Shown here: positions 1-13,475 of the stretch, in pieces
Position numbering within the stretch: position 1 is the first letter of the stretch
Layout of the letters: each line of letters begins with the position of its first letter
Source of the DNA: Vespula vulgaris
Lineage: Eukaryota > Arthropoda > Insecta > Hymenoptera > Vespidae
Reading direction: 5' to 3'
Assembly: GCF_905475345.1 (NCBI RefSeq)
Contig: NC_066609.1
Coordinates: forward strand, 536,001 to 600,000
Length of the DNA: 64,000 bases
Notes under the pieces: generated by a model
What the model saw: the letters and a program-made list of their open reading frames with translations, nothing else
Databases searched by the model: none
Told to the model about the DNA's origin: nothing
Translations under genes and position numbers: made by a program

Positions 1-70
1 CGGTCGTGCTTGTAATAATCATTTCGAAGGACAATTAGTTGGCTTTCTCATCGGTATTTTATTTACTATT

Positions 71-113
<43 letters not shown>

Positions 114-541
114 TTATTTTATGGACTCGTTGCAATTGTAAGTTATATACATCGAGTCAGAAAAATATTTAAATATGTACTTTTGTAATATTTTAAATAA
201 CTCTTTTTCTAGATTCTCAAAGGAGAAAAAACTCGTTGAATGGTTTAATAAATACGATGAAATTAATTTATTAAATTAAATGCGATAAAATTAGGACATT
301 GTACATATTCTTTTTCCTTTTTTTTTCTTTTATTTCTTTTTTTAACAGCGAGTAAAAATTCGAAACACGTGTATGCTGTAAAAAGTAACAATAATTTTGT
401 TGCACGAATATTTTTCTAGCTCACTATACATGTCCCTTGTATATTGATATTTCGACAGATCGAATGTTCTTTTTTTAAATATTTTTTTCAATTTTTACTT
501 TTATTTTCAATTTTTTTTCTGTTGTTAATTCTTAATATCCG

Positions 542-676
542 TTGAAAAAATATATCTGTTCTTTAATGATTTTCCATATCTGCAAAAAAATGTTGGATGC
601 TGTCATACGATTAGCCGCATAAAAAAAAGAAAAAGAAATTATTTTCGAAAGGCGCATGAATATTTTTGTGACTTAT
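542..676 (+). repeat. Direct repeat, copy 1 (about 135 bp)
   Basis: This segment matches 1895-2033 nearly base for base. Both contain TTCTTTAATGATTTTCCATA, then a TGTTRGATGCTGTC block, ATTAGCCGCA, and TTCGAAAGGCGCATGAATAT. The few differences are single substitutions and a varying poly-A run. The copies are in the same orientation, about 1.35 kb apart. It is either a local duplication or two members of an unknown dispersed repeat. Confidence 0.85.
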
Positions 677-1550
677 ATTGTATAAGTTGGTGTGTGTGTG
701 TGTGTAAAAAGTATCTGTTGGATTCGATCCAAAATTCGTTAAGCGCCAACGACGATCACGATGCTATTCTCATGTATTTCTTTTCTCAATTGCCTCGACA
801 AAGTGGCAGCTGAAGAATGAATAATTGAAATCGAAATAGCTTCTTAAGTTTTTAGTAACTTTCGTATCTCTTTCCTTTTTTTTCTTGTTTATTTATCGTA
901 TTTATCTTATGTATTTATTTTTTTGATTGATCGAATGATTTATTTTCGTTTTGATCATTTTATTTTATTTTATTTTTTCTTATTTTTTATTCTTCTACGA
1001 TAAGCATTCGCATCGTCTCTGAGTTTTAATACCGATAAATAATCGATAAAATCGATAGCTCTGTTATAAACAAAATATTATAAACGTAGAGAGAGATAGA
1101 GAGAAAATAAATAAATTCCTTGTTTGCAGTTCCAAGAATTATCTCGTGATTATTTTACAGCCGATAGCGCCTCATTTACGTTAATTAATTTTTTTCTTCT
1201 TATATAATTAACAAATACGAAGTTAAATTGCATTATGTATACGTATGCTTAACACGAGAACAAAAATTTTATGATGGAATGATCTCGCTCGATCGAAATT
1301 AATAACAATAACTACAATAATAATAAGAATAAGAATAATGCTAATCTGAACGTAAAGGTTTACATTCGTAATAAAATTTTTTATCAAGAAAATTCGACCG
1401 ATATAAAATCAGTATTAATTCTAGGTTACCATTTTATTTCCATTCGAGTTGATGGTTACATACTAGCCTCGTCAAGGAGCAGGTTGATGCACCTCGTCCC
1501 CGTCTGAAAATATCACAAACGTGTCCTCATTACGACAATTTCGTCGGAGG

Positions 1551-1620
1551 TTGGTTGGTTGGTTGGTTCGTTGGTTGGTTGGTTGGTTAGTTGGTTGGCT
1601 GGTTGGTTGGTTGGTTGATT
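1551..1620. repeat. (TTGG)n tetranucleotide minisatellite
   Basis: About 17 imperfect TTGG units with occasional TTCG, TTAG and GGCT variants. It yields a Trp-Leu-Val-Gly repeat in one frame, which is not taken as coding. Confidence 0.9.
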
Positions 1621-1894
1621 GGCTCATCGGTGAACTAGATGAACGACATTCTCAACGGTTGACTACCTTCAGGTCAACGTTAGAGAAACCATTTTGTACA
1701 AAATTATAATACTTACTTCTTCCCATATAAATTCTATGTCTATTTATTTCAACTGGATCATTTAAAATGTGAAAAAGAAGAATCACATTGATTCTTCCAA
1801 TTGATTTATTTGTCTCTTTATTTTTACATTATATAATTTATACACGTATGTGTATGTGTTTGCGCGTGCACGTTTACACAGTTTATTAATTAAC

Positions 1895-2033
1895 TTGAAA
1901 AAATATATCTGTTCTTTAATGATTTTCCATATCTGCAAAACAATGTTAGATGCTGTCGTACGATTAGCCGCACAAAACAAAAAAAAAAAAGGAAATTATT
2001 TTCGAAAGGCGCATGAATATTTTTGTGACTTAT
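1895..2033 (+). repeat. Direct repeat, copy 2 (about 139 bp)
   Basis: Second copy of the 542-676 segment, same orientation. It differs by a few substitutions (for example GTCGTACG versus GTCATACG) and a longer A-run before the TTCGAAAGG block. Confidence 0.85.
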
Positions 2034-2284
2034 TTCATTCACTTCATTTTGTGACTTTTTCAGTTTATTAATTAATGTATTTGGATATAAATACGTCTGG
2101 AAAGAACTTTCGAAAGAAGCGATCTAATTTATTTTTATTAAGCGATCACATTTTTATTTTTATAACATAACGGGATGCGTCGATGAGTCGAAACGGATTA
2201 TATCTTGTATTTGATAAGAGATAGGAAAGAAAACTTTTGAGGAGATACTCTCGGTCATAATTTTTCTTATAAGAAGATTATGAC

Positions 2285-2337
<53 letters not shown>

Positions 2338-4493
2338 ATTTTTTTATTTATTTATTATATATTTTACGTTAATATATTTTAATTAAATAATTTATGTATA
2401 ATATATATATATTGTAATATTTATAAAAAAAAACGAGACAATAATTATTATAATTATTATTAAGAATAGAGAAAATATATAATTATAATTATCCACGAAC
2501 TATATCCATTTTATCATATATAATTAAGTTTAAAAAAAAAAAAAACACAGAAAGAAAGAAGGAAAGAAGAAATGTTACCTGTAAAAACGAAAGATCGTCT
2601 TCGGAATAAGGAAAAAAGGAATGTGGGTCGACCGCTAAGGATCGCACACGTGAGAAAGATTGTTCTTAAAATATAAACGACCCCCTGACGGATGTAGATC
2701 ATCCAGAGATATAAATCCACTTAGAGATAACGGCGTCTTGGTAACTGGTAACTCGTTCGAAGGAATCTTCGCTCGGGAAAAAAATAAAAAAAGGAAGAAA
2801 AAATAAGGAAAGAGGAAGATAGATAGAAAAAAAGATGATCGTTTTAAATAGTAACAGGAAGAAGAGGAACAATAGAGTCGTACGTATTTGGTATAATAAA
2901 GAAATGACGTTTATCGTATCGGAAAAAAAAAGAAGAAGAAGAAAAAGAAAAAGAAAAAAAAAGGGAACAACAACGAACACATTCTATCCTGTCATAATGC
3001 CATCATTGTTTCGTACAAAACACTCCACATATTGCTAGTTACTCCAATTAACGTATGAAAGGCTTCTCTGCGTTGAATTTAAAGAGGTCTTTCATTATTA
3101 ATTGGTACACCATTTTAACCCAAAGTTATCGTTCGATTGTCATCGGATTTATCCGTTTTTTTTTATTAATTATTTATTATAACAGTAAATATGTATCGGA
3201 AGTTATTAGAAAGTTCGTTTCAAAAAAATTTTCCTTATGGTTTTAAACCGACCGCAAAATGCATGTCACATTTATTTGTTTATTTTATTTTATTTTATTT
3301 TATTTTATTTATTTTTTTATTTTACTCGCGACGAATTGTTAAGTTATAAAAATCGATATGCTGGTTTTTATGAGTACCTACAATCTTTTTTGTTTTTTTT
3401 TTGCTCCTCGTATCTATGCAATCATTGTCATTCGCAATCAAAATAGTGTCTGGTAAAAAAATTTACGATAATTACGATATAATAATATAATTATATCATA
3501 GTATATCCAAATCGGTTACTGAATGAATGAAATTTAAGAAAGAAAAAAAATTGAAATTTATGTAAATAATTGATCTCTAAAGAAATCTGATTTTTTATGG
3601 ATTTCGATTTAATACAATTAAAGAAAGCATAATAAAGTTTCTTTTCTTTTCTTCTTTTTTTTTTTTTTTTAATATTGAAATTAAAAAGAAAAAAAAAATA
3701 AAAAGAAACGAGAAAAGAAATTAATAACTACACTTGAAAAAGATCCATGAGTTAACTGTGAACGAGCCCCGTTGGAATTCTAACTATGTAGAAATGAACT
3801 GCAATGATCTTGACCTTGGCTACATAATACACACACACACACACTATTTTATTATACGACATTGTAGACCTTTTCCGTGTACGCGTATGTCTTTTCTAAA
3901 AGAAGTTGTTTAAATGGAGAAAATGTTACGTCCTTACATCGAACGTTCGAGTTTAGCTAATACTTATTGAAAGTTTTTATCGAAAGTTAATATCATTATT
4001 CTGTTATCTTACAAAAGTAAAAAAAAAAGAGAAAGAGAGAGAGAAAGAAAGTTTGATTCATCTAATGACGTTTCGTTTGTTCTCAAATTTATTAACTCAA
4101 ATTTTTATAAAGCAATCTAACGTAATCGTAGTTAAAAACAATTTAATATATTTCGTTTTTTTTTAATAACATTTTACACACACACACACACCTGTTATTA
4201 TATAATATTAATATATTACAATATAATTATACCAGTGTAAATAATATCTAAAACATTTTCCTTTTCCATATTATATAAGAAAATTAACGTCGACTGTAGC
4301 AAAAACGTGTTTGTCTAAATCATTGTCAACCACTAACTACTATTCCACGAATGTACAAATGCGTCGTTCGATCGGTTTACTATTTTTTATGTAAATGTAA
4401 AAATTAGAAAAAGAAGAAGAAGAAGAAAAAATACGATATGAACGTATCGAATAACGTGGTGTCACGTTCATTTGCGAATTATCGTTCGAATAG

Positions 4494-4536
<43 letters not shown>

Positions 4537-4777
4537 AGCATTGAGGACGGTCGATTATGTAATTGCACCAACGACATTGGTAACGATCATCGAATTACCT
4601 GCGATGCGTAATCGGTCGTAGTTTTGTAGGTCGTCGTTGTAGCTCATCGTTTTATTCGATAGCAGTGTAATCGTCAACGATAGTTCAGAAGGCACGTCGA
4701 TTTAATATCTTTCCATTATTTCGTTATTACATACAAATTATCAAATTTCATCAAAAATCATTCGAACATTCGAAACG

Positions 4778-4903
4778 TACAGAGCGAGTCATTTCAATCC
4801 TTTCGATAATTTTAATCATTCCAAGTTTTGATATTGTTTTTCTCCAAAAGAAAAAGAAAAAAAAATAGGTCATTTCAATCATTCCAAATCATTTTTAATT
4901 TCG

Positions 4904-4934
<31 letters not shown>

Positions 4935-5038
4935 TCAGACAAAAACAATTCTGTATTATAATCGTAGTCAAAGGAATTAATCAATATATATAAAAAAGAA
5001 ATACATTTCAGATGAAGATACGAATCAGTCACCCTGTA
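4778..5038. mobile_element. Possible small MITE with TACAG...CTGTA ends
   Basis: The left end reads TACAGAGCGAGTCATTTC. The right end, reverse-complemented, reads TACAGGGTGACTGATTC. The two align over about 16 bases with a few mismatches and are flanked by TA, as in Tc1/mariner-type MITEs. The interior is AT-rich and non-coding, with a repeated GTCATTTCAATC motif. The match is short, so chance similarity is possible. Confidence 0.35.
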
Positions 5039-5159
5039 TAATCAAAACCTCTACATTTCTAATACCAATAAATATATAATAATATTATTATTATTATTTA
5101 ACAAGCCTTTAGTGAAAAGACGAACAATAAGAAATTGGTTGAATTAACAATCGTTAAAT

Positions 5160-5286
5160 TGATTACTTCCTCCAGAGTTAGTTAAGATCAGCTGACCGAT
5201 TCTCTCTCTCTCTTTTTTTCTCTCTCTCTCTCTCTCTTTCATCTCCAATGAGAGTTTCGTTCTCTCTTAGTTCTCTATTTGTTCAT
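5160..5286 (+). promoter_or_regulatory. Candidate promoter / non-coding first exon of the REEP gene
   Basis: A CT-rich stretch (GAGA-type tract on the other strand) leads to a strong donor at 5287 (CATG|GTAAGCG). The next good acceptor is TTTTTATTACAG at 6063. That pairing would give a 5'UTR intron of 776 bases ahead of the coding exon 6064-6514. The transcription start itself is not determinable from sequence. Confidence 0.35.
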
Positions 5287-6146
5287 GGTAAGCGTGACAA
5301 CGCATTTAAAGCGCGAAAATAGAGTCTACGCGGGGCATTCTCGCGATCCTCTTTTCCTCCTCTTCACCCTCCTCCTCCTCCTCTTCCTCCTCCTCCTCTT
5401 TCTTCTTCTTCTCCTTCTGATCTTCATTTGGCCGGTGTGTCGTGTGTTAGTAGGGTGTACGACGCGTGGCCTGCCAGATCACGGGTTACGCGTTTAGTCT
5501 TTGACTGGAAGCATCCGCGTTAACATAGTTCAGCATGCGTGCTCTCGCTGCACCGTAGTTAACGGCCAATCTAACGATGATCTAACATTATCATATAATA
5601 TTTTAATCTATCGGCGTAGCTATGAGAGATATGTTTATGTATATGTACATGTTTCGCGAAAAAGAAAAGAAAAAGAAGTGACGTTTGTCATGAAAGTTAC
5701 TAGTGTACTATAGGAAAAAAGAAAAAAAATTAATAATAATAGTAAAAAGAAAATTAAGACTTTTTTTTTTCATTTTATTTTATTTTATTTTAAACCGTCG
5801 ATTACACTATGTAATCATCTGGTGTTATATATATATTATATATGTTGAAGAATCGATGATACGTATGTACGTGTTGTCTATATTTTACTTATATGTATAT
5901 CGACGATAAAACGAGCAAGCTCTTTTTAAAAACGTCCTCTTACTTTACTTCGTAAGCATTTCATTTTTGGATTTACGATTATTAATTTCTTCGTCTTGTT
6001 ATCGTTTGATTCGATAAGTAATTTATTTTTTTCTTCTTCTTTATGTTTTTCTTTTTATTACAGTTCATCGAATCGGCTCATCGACCGACGATTTGGAAGT
6101 TTCTACTCTGAGGAACGACAATTTTTTCATCACACGAGAGACAGAA

Positions 6147-6181
<35 letters not shown>

Positions 6182-6196
6182 TTTACAAAATAGAAA

Positions 6197-7517
6197 ATGA
6201 ATTTTGAAAACGAACACCTGTTGATAACGAGAACGAAGAGAATCGATAATAATAGGATCGAGGAAGATCTTCAAATCATAGCACTTCGTAGAAAATTAAA
6301 ATATTTGACAAACTGGACACAGCGTTTCGTTGATAGGCTTCCTGTTCGAATGACCTTGAGCAATTTGGGGATACTGGCAGTTTTTCTTGCCATTGTTTTA
6401 CCGAAATCGTTAACTTATATACTTTTGTATCCAATTTTCAGATTAGTCTTTGGTACTTTATATCCGGCTTATGCCTCCTACAAAGCTGTACGAACGCAAA
6501 ATGTCAAGGAATATGTAAGTATCTTATTATTATTATTATTATTATTTTTTTAATTTAATTCTCTATAACATAATTTTTAGCATCTACAAAAATCTATAAA
6601 CTTGAAATTTATAATATTGATTTTATTTGGATTTTAGTTGGTACTATATAAAAAGAATATAAAAATGAGATATTATAAACTAAGTAATTGTAACGTTTTT
6701 TATGAGGAAAAAGAAAATCAAATAAACGTATCTATATGGTATGATCATATTACAGTACGATGCATAATTATAATCTAATCGTATATTAGCACATAGTACA
6801 ATTATACTAATACATTAAACCGCTACTATTATGCTATATAAACGCTTACAAAAACACTTTAGAAATATCAAAGAAGACGTTAAAAATCCAATAAAAATAT
6901 TGTCAATCGACGCGTTCCATTCGAAAGAAAATATAACAAGTATAATTTTTAGCAACATTCTCAATTATTCTTTTCATTCTTCTTCTTTATATCTTTCTTT
7001 CTTTCTTTCTTTTTTTTTTTAATTCTCTCAACCTTCGTTATTTTTTAGGTCAAATGGATGATGTACTGGATCGTATTCGCTCTTTTCACTTGCGCTGAGA
7101 CATTCACGGACGTCTTCTTCAGCTTTTGGTAAGAACACACACACACACACACACACGTAAACGTAAACGTAAACGTAAACGTAAACGTAAACATATAGAC
7201 GTACACTCAACGAATAGCTCTCATATTTCCAAAGAGAAAAATTTTCCGATGAATTACGGAGTGGATGTGATAAGAGCGTAAAGAGGGAGAGAAGAGAACA
7301 TGGAAAATAACAGCACGTCTGGGATAAGATTATTTCGTATAAAACGAATTCGACATCGTCGAATTTCTCAAGGCGCCACAGGATCGCGTCAACGAGGCCA
7401 ATAAACCGAGACAGACCGCGTGGTCCATACTCTTTGGTATACACCAGGGAATTCCAAAAGTCTAATTTCGGACGAGATAGATATTGGCTTACATGCACTT
7501 CTGAGGATTTAACCCTC

Positions 7518-7564
<47 letters not shown>

Positions 7565-9919
7565 TCTATCTATTCCTTTTACTCTTTTACTTTCTTTGTT
7601 TTTCTATTTGTGCTCCCTCTTTCTCTCCGTCTCTCTCTTCTTCTCATGCCAGATCTCTCTTCATGCTCGAATTACAAGCAAAAAGGAAGCTAAAACCCCT
7701 GTCTATTCTTGCGTCTGGTTTTATAAATGTTTTGCACTTTGCTCTCTCCCTCTCTCTCTCTCTCTCTTTCACTCTTTTCTTTTTTTTTTCTTTCTTTTCA
7801 CCTTTTTCCACTCGTGCGACTTTCTCTTCGTTTAGATTTTTTCCCTCCGCGTCTTGTGAAAATATAATATAACCCAAGGTTATTCTCCTTTTTACTACTT
7901 TTCTGTCAATAACCATTTCTTTTTTCTTTCTTTCTTTCTTTCTTTCCGTCTTTTCTCATGATAGACAAATTAATGGCAATCATTTACGTGGTAATCGTTA
8001 ATTAAAGAAGAAAAAGAGTTGGTTGAATGAGTGGTGCATAGGGAGGGGGAGGAGATAGTTAGAAAGAAAAAAAATTGAAAGCCATGATAAGTCGTGATAG
8101 AGAGAAAGAAATTATGATAATCGAAAACTGAGAAGAGGGCGAGGTGGGAGAATGGACAAAATAAAAAAAAAAATAACGTAAAAAAAAGAAGAAGAAGAAG
8201 TAAAAAAGTGAAAGAGAAAACATTAACTAACGATATTCATAATTACATTTTATAAAGTTTAGATATCGAGATTATGTCTTTCGTGAATTCGAGGTGATTG
8301 AATTCAGGTTAATTGATCAAAATCAATTGATTTATCGTATAGGTTCCCGTTTTATTATGAGATCAAGATTATTTTGGTGCTCTGGCTATTGAGTCCTGCA
8401 ACTAAGGGCTCGAGTATATTATATCGACGTTTCGTTCATCCTGCATTGACCCGTCGCGAAGCTGAAATCGACGAAGCTCTTGCACGTGCTACAGAACAGG
8501 GATACAAAGCTGTCCTGCATCTTGGCACCAGAGGTGTAAACTATGCAACTACTGTGCTTATGCAAACCGCTATCAAGGTAAGCTAAAACGGAAGGTTATT
8601 CTAATAATATTAGATTTTTTTTTCTTCTTTTTTTTTTCTTTTTCTTAGACGTTAGATATGCGAGGAGAGGAGCTTCTGTGCCGATCTCCAAGTTTTTGTT
8701 TATCATTTGTATGATTCATTTACATTGTTTATACGTTGTTTATACATTGTTGTGTTCGTTCGCTGGGTGAATCAATTAGAATTATTTGCGTTTTTGGTTT
8801 TTTTTTTTTTTTTTTTTTTTTTTAATGGAAAAAAAATTGTACTCTCGAACGATCGAAGCGTTTGACGAGTTACTCGTAAAAATGGATCAACGAAATTAAC
8901 GTTGTAAAGTCGACGATGATTATTTATAAGTTTTTCATTTTGTGATCCGATATTTTTTTTTTATTTTTATTTTTTTATTTATTTAATTAACTCGAAGAAA
9001 ATCGCTATCTTTTTTTCTTTTTCGTTACGGTGCTTGCACAGTTTTAACTATTGATAAATTATTAAAATTAATGAGAAATACGCGATTCACCTTGTGATAT
9101 TGATCATTTGTACGTCTTCCTCTTGTCATCCAAAATATTGTTTTTTTTTTTGTTTTGTTTCTTTCATTAACTCGAAAATTGAAATTTTTGATAAATTACT
9201 CGAAACAAAGTTAATAATGAATCACATGATTTACCTTGTGCTATTGATCATGCGTATATTTTCCGCTTGTGATCCAGTATTTTATTAATTTTTTGTAATA
9301 TATTATTTTTACATATTTATCTACTATGTTCTTTTATTCGTATATCGATTCTTCTTTTAATGAATTATTCAAAGAAAAAAAAAAAAATTAATAAATTACA
9401 TGAATCATCGTGTATCGGAGAGTCGACCTCGATTATTTGTATGTTTTCCATCGTTTCTTGCGATCCAGATATTTCTTTATCATCATCAAAATTTTTTCAT
9501 TCTTTTCATTTAATTCTTAAAAAATTTTTCGTCCTTCTTATCGTGCTTTAAAAAATTCGCGTTTTTTTCCCTTCAAATTCGAGATAAATTTTTATAATTT
9601 TGGGACTTTCGAAATTGAAAGCTTTTAATGAATTTTCTACGAAACAGAATCGTATGATTAACATGATTCACCTTGTATCAAAATATCGACAATGATCAAG
9701 CGTAAAGTTTCTTAAAGACGGACGAACGAATCTCCTCGCCAAAATCCTTATCATCGCTAATCACGTTGTGTTTGTTCTTGATTTTCTGTTTTCGTTTTAC
9801 TCGCCCGCTTCCCTTCGCACGCTGCAACGCCTTATCCCCGCCATCGCCGTCACCATTTAACTTAAAAAAAAAAAAAAAAAATCAAATTAAAAACGTCACC
9901 AACCAACCAACAAACAACG

Positions 9920-9951
<32 letters not shown>

Positions 9952-10050
9952 CATCATATCTCACTATACGATTTACTATAAACACGACAAATCGCCTTAA
10001 CCATCGTCGAGCATTGGCGCTGTTTAACAAAACTGCTGCTTTCTAAAAAC

Positions 10051-10089
<39 letters not shown>

Positions 10090-13000
10090 TAATTAATAAA
10101 CCGCATTCCTCGTATACAAAAAAAAATATAATTATATCTAATATATAAACGTATAAAAAAAAAAAAAATCCAACGTCATACAAAATAAAAATTACAAAAA
10201 CGTTGGCAACAAGGACAGAACCTTCCGAATATAATTCCAAGTTCATTGAATGAGATCGAACCGAGACAATCAGACCCGGCGATTTTTAGCTCAGCCAACC
10301 CCAACAAAGCACCATCGATGACGTGCCAGCCACGGAATAAGAAGGACATAATGAACCCGATGAAAGATGACAAACTAGTACCGACCACAAAGAAAATACA
10401 ACCTCCTAAGATCGATTGTATAAGTATAACGAAGATTCTCAACGAAGAATATGAAAATACTTGGAGCAGTGAGGAAGAGGTAGAGGATGAGAAGCAACAC
10501 GATCAACCGAAAGTGTACGAAGAGGTCCAGCAAAATTTTATCGTCGAGGGAATCTTCAAAGAACCCGAAAAAAGACCAATCAAAACGAAGAAAAGCAAAA
10601 AGAATCATGTCGAAGTAACTAAACGACAAAAATCAAGATCGTCTAAGGTTACTACGAAAACGGTTTATGAAGCTGAATTGAGCGATGACTGCGACTTGAT
10701 AAACTCTTATTGGTAAACTTTCTTTTTTTTTTTTTCCTTTTTTTTCTTGTTTTTATTTTCTTTTCTTTTCCTTTTTTTTATTTTATTTTATTTTAATTTA
10801 ATCTTCTCTTTCTTTTTCTTAATTTCGATCGTCCGTGTTGAAATTCTCGAAAGTCTCTTCAATGGGGGTACACTTGTGGAATTAAGAGGTTGTAACGATG
10901 GTTTCGAAGAAAAAAAGGAAAAGAGAGAGAAAGAAAGAAAGAAAGAAAGATAGAAAGAAATAACTTTCAATTAGCGATTAGATCATTAAGATTAATCGAA
11001 ATGGGTCGGATTGATTTTGATGATTTGAGATAAGATTTACTATTGTAAAATTATAACGAGATAACGAATTAACCAATTAATATATAATTTCCCAATGCAA
11101 GTGATATTTACATGAATGGAATGTCTACGAAACACGATAAAAACTGAAAATCGATCGGATATAGGAAACTATTCTCATCCTTATTTTTTTTTCTTTTTTT
11201 TCTTTCGATAATATCTATCCGATCGTTCTTAAATTTCGATTTTGATTAAAATAAACATAGAAAATATTTCTCGAACATCGACAACTATTTTAACGTGATG
11301 TTACAAATGCATATTGTCAATTAGACTATTTAAAAAAATAATAAAAAATTAGATGTTATAACTCGGAGGTAGAACAATTTTTATAACTATCTGATCGATT
11401 TCAAATTTTCTTCTTTTTGTTTTTTTTTCTTTTCTTTATTTTCTTTTTTTTTTCTAGATTTGCAGAGATAACAGTTTCTCTCGTTAATTAATTATCCCAA
11501 GTGATATTACAGAATGGCAATGGAAACGAATAAAACAAATAAAATTGTAAATCGATTAGATAGAAACTCAGGTTGTAACTCGGCATTTACAATTTTTTTT
11601 TTTTTTTTTTTTTTTTTTATATCTGATTGATATTATATTTTCATTGTTAACCGATCGGATAATTTTTCAACGACGCACAAACGTTCCGATAATATTACAG
11701 AATAAATGTGATGTTCATGATAGACAATAAAAAACCAAAGTCGATCAGGTCAAAAGCCAAAGTTACAAATTTTTATATATAAACGTTTACCTGATTGATT
11801 TCAAATAATGATTAATTTACGATTTGTTATAAGATTATTCTCACGTTATGTATAATAACGAACGAACAATAACGAATAATCAACGACGCACCTTAGTAAT
11901 TAATTACGTGTAATGTTAGAAAATGCGATGTCAACGAAAGACAATAAAAAGAAAATTTGATCAGGATCAATGTTACCCGATTTACAATGTTTAAACGATT
12001 TTTATGATACATCTATCTGATTGATTTCAAAATTATAATTGATTTATAATTTTCGATAAAACTTTTCTACATGGAATGTTAAATAATTATGACGTTAAAA
12101 AAATTAACGACGCATCCGTTTTAAAAATTAATCACATGAAAATAGAAGTCGATCGGATGGATCAATGAAAAGAAGAAGAAAAAAAAAATCTGAAATAAAC
12201 CAAAAAAAAAAAGAAAAGATCATTACGAACGATTTTTATGGAACGTCGGCAATCTGTATGATTTTAAACATTCTTTATTGTGTTGTTCAGAATATAATTG
12301 AATCGTAATTAAAAATTAATTAAATTAAAGAACGAAGACGATCGATGTAATTAAAATGTCTGCTGCGTGACATCATGTATTACTCTTTTTTTCTTTCTTT
12401 TTTTTTTTTTACTATTATTATTATTATTATTATCCCTATATATAATTCAATCTAAGAATCGAATTCTATTACTAGATTTTTACACAATTGTTTTTTTATG
12501 TAATTGTTTTTCTTTCTTTCTTTCTTTTTTTTCCCCTTTTTTCTTCCTCATGGGGATCTTATATATCGTGTGGAATTTATGCTCTATGTATACGTCAATC
12601 TTTTCGTTTCTTTATTATTATTTCTTTCTATTACACATAACTTTTATATCCACCATGTTTCTACGTGTGCGTAAGCCCTTACAAAAAAAGAAAAAAAAAA
12701 GAAAGAAAAGAAAAAAAAAAGAAAAAAACGCGAGAAAAAGCACAAAAAAATTGTACCGTGATCCAGAGAGCTTTAGAGAAAAAAAAAAAAGAAAAATAAA
12801 ACAGAGTTGAAGACTGCGAATACGTGTGTGTGCCTTTGTGTGTATGCGTGTGGGTGCGTTTGATGCGATTAAAATACAAATACGCACAAGTGATATATCG
12901 TTGTAAGCAAAAATAATAAGAAATATACATGTATACGTACATACAAATATACATACATAAATACGTACATATATATATATATAAAAAAAAAAGAAAGATT

Positions 13001-13252
13001 AATCGAATGAAGAGCGTGATTCTAATTATTGTTACGTTACGCTTTTTAACACTCATCTTATTTATCTAATCTGTTATCTAAGTTGCAATTAAGTAATTAC
13101 GAGAGTTACCAATTTATTATTCATAAACATAAATATAAAAAAATATATATATATGTGTATATCTCTTCGAGTCAGAGAATTTGATTAATCTAATTTTTAC
13201 AATATGCACAACGAGATTTTTACGATTATTTCTTCTTCCGTTCGAAATACAA

Positions 13253-13309
<57 letters not shown>

Positions 13310-13428
13310 TATGTACATGTTACATAATCAACGTATATATTGTATCACGAATTACAAACACGATTAGAAATTAGAACGAGTTATATAAGCTCTGAATGAT
13401 ATCATTCTTTTCTTATCTTTTTTTCTTC

Positions 13429-13475
<47 letters not shown>

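Larger units (their letters stand above)
1..5160. other. AT-rich intergenic or upstream-intron DNA, no gene recognised
   Basis: No open frame here looks like a real protein. The short ones are low-complexity Phe/Leu/Lys translations of A/T tracts. The stretch holds poly-A/T runs, an (AT)n tract at about 2288-2328, a (GA)n tract at about 4497-4535, a duplicated 135-bp segment and a TTGG minisatellite (listed separately). Two less repetitive, higher-GC islands, 2560-2790 and 4440-4700, could be regulatory or untranslated exon DNA. Because a canonical first coding exon of the REEP gene is not visible, part of this stretch may be its first intron. Confidence 0.5.

Noticed and set aside
1521..1709. 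A 62-codon frame with Trp-Leu-Val-Gly repeats
   Set aside because: It is a direct translation of the TTGG minisatellite.
7157..7192. Telomere-like repeat
   Set aside because: The unit is GTAAAC, not the insect TTAGG repeat, and it lies within an intron.
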